Shown here one piece after another: positions 63,101-64,000 of a stretch of DNA of 64,000 nucleotides (positions within the stretch are counted from its first letter, which is position 1; the number at the start of each line of letters is the position of its first letter). Both the position numbers and the translations under genes were made by a program. The notes beneath the pieces are model-generated. The model was not told where the DNA came from. It saw nothing but the letters and a program-made list of their open reading frames with translations, and ran no database searches. This DNA is from UBA4416 sp943362175 (GTDB lineage: Bacteria; Bacteroidota; Bacteroidia; B-17B0; Aurantibacillaceae), in NCBI GenBank assembly GCA_943362175.1, contig CALRIU020000024.1, positions 17,046 through 81,045 of the forward strand, written 5' to 3'.

Positions 63101-64000
63101 ATCTTTTCCAGCGACCTGTTTATTACCAAAGATGCGCAGATCGATTTTGTGGATACCGTTCACATCAAGCAGGAAATGGTGAAAGTGAACGACAGCATCT
63201 GGGTACCGCTGCAAATGCAGATCTACAGCCATATCAAGGTATTCGGCTTCGGCGCAACCGACCTGAGCACGGCTACCATTTCCAACTACCAGGTGAACCG
63301 TAGCTTCCCGAAGAAGTTTTTCAGCAACGAGTTGTTCCGTATTGACGAGCAGGCCAACAAAAAAGACACCAGCTACTGGTCGACCACACGGCCAAGCATT
63401 TTATCGCTGGAAGAATCGAAGTACTACCAGAAAGGCGATAGCCTGCTGGCGCGCATGGAAACCAAAGAATACAAAGACTCCGTTTCCAAAGCCGATAGCA
63501 AATTCCGCTTTAGGCTAAACGGGCTCAGTAAGCGTAACGCCATTAAAGGAAGCTATTTTAGTACTAACCCATTACTTGATATGATTAACTATAATACCGT
63601 AGAAGGAATTAACGTTACCGTCAGAACATTTTTCAATAAAAGGAATCAGGAAACGCGCACACAGAAAAACTTCGGAACGATGCTGCATTATGGTGTGGAT
63701 AATAAGCTCTGGAGCGGTAGTGTCAATGGCCAATGGCTTTTCGATCCCAAAAAAAGCCAGAGGCTTTCAGTCGCAGGAGGCCGCTTCATCGAGCAGTTCA
63801 ATGGCTATAACCCGATCAGCAGCCTTCTGAATACGGCTTATACCCTGCTGGATAAAAGCAATTTCATGAAGCTTTACCAAAATGACATGGTGCGGCTGAA
63901 TTATGACCGGGAGCTCGTCAACGGCCTGTATGGCAATGCCGATGTGCAGTACATTCACCGCGAAGCCATGATCAATCACAGTTTTTATTATTGGAATGGG
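60164..64000 (+). CDS. S9A oligopeptidase fused to DUF5686 outer-membrane protein (partial)
   Basis: The frame is open from ATG 60164 to the window edge, over 1270 codons, with no stop; I checked the frame line by line through the junction. A signal peptide (MTIQSTLLLFLSVFGIQALK) leads into a full oligopeptidase B/prolyl oligopeptidase-like enzyme: DNYFWLRDKYAPE, then the nucleophile in INGGSAGGLLMG, the Asp in TSGYNDAQVGYWEP and the His in DAGHGGASG. At about residue 710 it passes straight into a carboxypeptidase-like regulatory domain (VKGKIVDQNGTELPFVNVY, SNADGEFALNV) and a DUF5686 domain (AIMREAIKRRKDNKDKVQSF) with barrel-like strands. The two are normally separate proteins. The C-terminus is outside the window. 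Confidence 0.9.
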   Translation, partial: MTIQSTLLLFLSVFGIQALKAQEPEFTAPVTKKIPNQLIIHGDTTIDNYFWLRDKYAPEVINHLYAENAYADNVMKQSSFLQKVLYEEFKSRRKESFTSRPSKRRGFLYYSRYEKGKDYPVLCRKKDTVNATETVILNINKLAEEQPYINVSGYHISPDQQWLYYGIDSKGNHVLTYYLKHIAKDSVYASEKLDNIMEMIWAEDNKTIYYTKPEDKTLRQYRVYRHVVGRPVTEDELVFEENDKTFQIDMHRSSSRQYIFFTSGKTKCREGWYIPSDGSATKPTLFLKREPGVIYTLNHLEGDEFTITTNLNAINYRLAKTKISQPAPTNWKDIIPHNPKVLLEDVSFTKDFMIVEEKENAQDRVKITNLKTNETEILNPGLDLYEISFGFVDYDYDTASEIEFSYSNMVTPSKTYYYNLLSKEKKIIEEDTILGTFKSSNYETKRIYAPARDGALVPITLVYKKGLSLNGNNPCLLYSYGSYGAPNSADFSTNTLSYIDRGFVYALAHIRGSNDLGNQWYEDGKLFHKKNTFTDFIDCAEYLVAEGYTNKNRLAINGGSAGGLLMGAVTNMRPDLFKCVVANVPFVDVINTMLDESIPLTTFEFEEWGNPRQKDYYHYMKSYSPYDNVEKKAYPDLLVTSGYNDAQVGYWEPAKWVSKLRELKTDTNLLLFKTNMDAGHGGASGRSNAYKEAAFNMAFIMRSLGVKENYITVKGKIVDQNGTELPFVNVYIEGTTNGTTSNADGEFALNVKEGKDLTLAFQTLGYVKHKETIDMNTQTSDLIIKMKSENVQLKEVMIKGNSKDPAYAIMREAIKRRKDNKDKVQSFSADVYMKSSVRLLQIPKKMPFFINKKDRPDSTDLGLIYMSESVAKYYTQNPDRKKEEMIASKVAGEKAGFSWNRVEDVFVNFYEPSVDMDGYSERPFISPLAAGSLLSYKYKYLGTFYVDAKPVHKIGIIPRRKGDPLFHGEMYINEGDNYQIFSSDLFITKDAQIDFVDTVHIKQEMVKVNDSIWVPLQMQIYSHIKVFGFGATDLSTATISNYQVNRSFPKKFFSNELFRIDEQANKKDTSYWSTTRPSILSLEESKYYQKGDSLLARMETKEYKDSVSKADSKFRFRLNGLSKRNAIKGSYFSTNPLLDMINYNTVEGINVTVRTFFNKRNQETRTQKNFGTMLHYGVDNKLWSGSVNGQWLFDPKKSQRLSVAGGRFIEQFNGYNPISSLLNTAYTLLDKSNFMKLYQNDMVRLNYDRELVNGLYGNADVQYIHREAMINHSFYYWNG

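Overview
The window is chromosomal DNA from a member of the Bacteroidota. The evidence is four secreted proteins with type IX secretion (T9SS) C-terminal sorting domains, a DUF5686 outer-membrane protein, an ECF sigma factor followed by a protein with one membrane segment, and TAnnTTTG-type -7 promoter elements close to several start codons. Base composition looks moderate, near half GC by eye. Genus cannot be decided from the sequence. The window holds no integrase, transposase, plasmid, phage structural or CRISPR genes, and one tRNA (Glu, UUC).

Layout. 1-7360: small hypothetical proteins, a secreted TPR protein, an HrpB-type helicase, then a repeat-rich stretch with four 144-bp tandem repeats, a GIY-YIG nuclease gene flanked by the same repeat family, and a uracil-DNA-glycosylase-like gene. 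7484-14271: a TetR-controlled efflux operon (TetR, TolC, HlyD, two ABC ATPases, two ABC-2 permeases) with near-identical operators in front of tetR and of tolC; it resembles the Escherichia coli cecR-ybhGFSR arrangement with the double ATPase split in two. 14308-23111: DUF2147 protein, terminator, tRNA-Glu, acyltransferase 3, a secreted coiled-coil protein, then a LysM/periplasmic-binding protein-hemF-DUF502 operon and guaA. 23314-27853: two T9SS cargo proteins, an ECF sigma factor with its coupled membrane protein, a NarL-type response regulator and a 35-residue membrane protein missed by length cut-offs.

28886-47782 is the most unusual region. Six co-directional genes encode proteins of 642, 1028, 2028, 1712, 502 and 237 residues. 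None shows a signal peptide. One carries regions resembling peptidoglycan-binding, SH3 and LysM folds, one is a tail-fibre-like protein with 65-residue tandem repeats, and the last looks like a glycosyltransferase. The 5' leader and two of the gaps contain strong hairpins. No sheath, tube, baseplate or capsid genes accompany them. I read this as an undescribed surface or particle system; its function is unknown.

47865-58411: housekeeping genes (rnz, pyrR-dinB-like-pyrB, purA, rhomboid protease with a metallo-beta-lactamase-fold protein and a lipoprotein, SAM hydroxide adenosyltransferase with an ABM monooxygenase, phoH-like ATPase, MazG-like pyrophosphohydrolase). 58483-64000: a T9SS adhesin-like protein and an open reading frame that leaves the window, in which a complete S9A oligopeptidase is joined in frame to a DUF5686 outer-membrane protein.

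Intergenic DNA is rich in dispersed palindromic repeats of several families. One (TTCGACTCCGCTCA-type) surrounds the GIY-YIG gene and has leaked into gene starts and ends.
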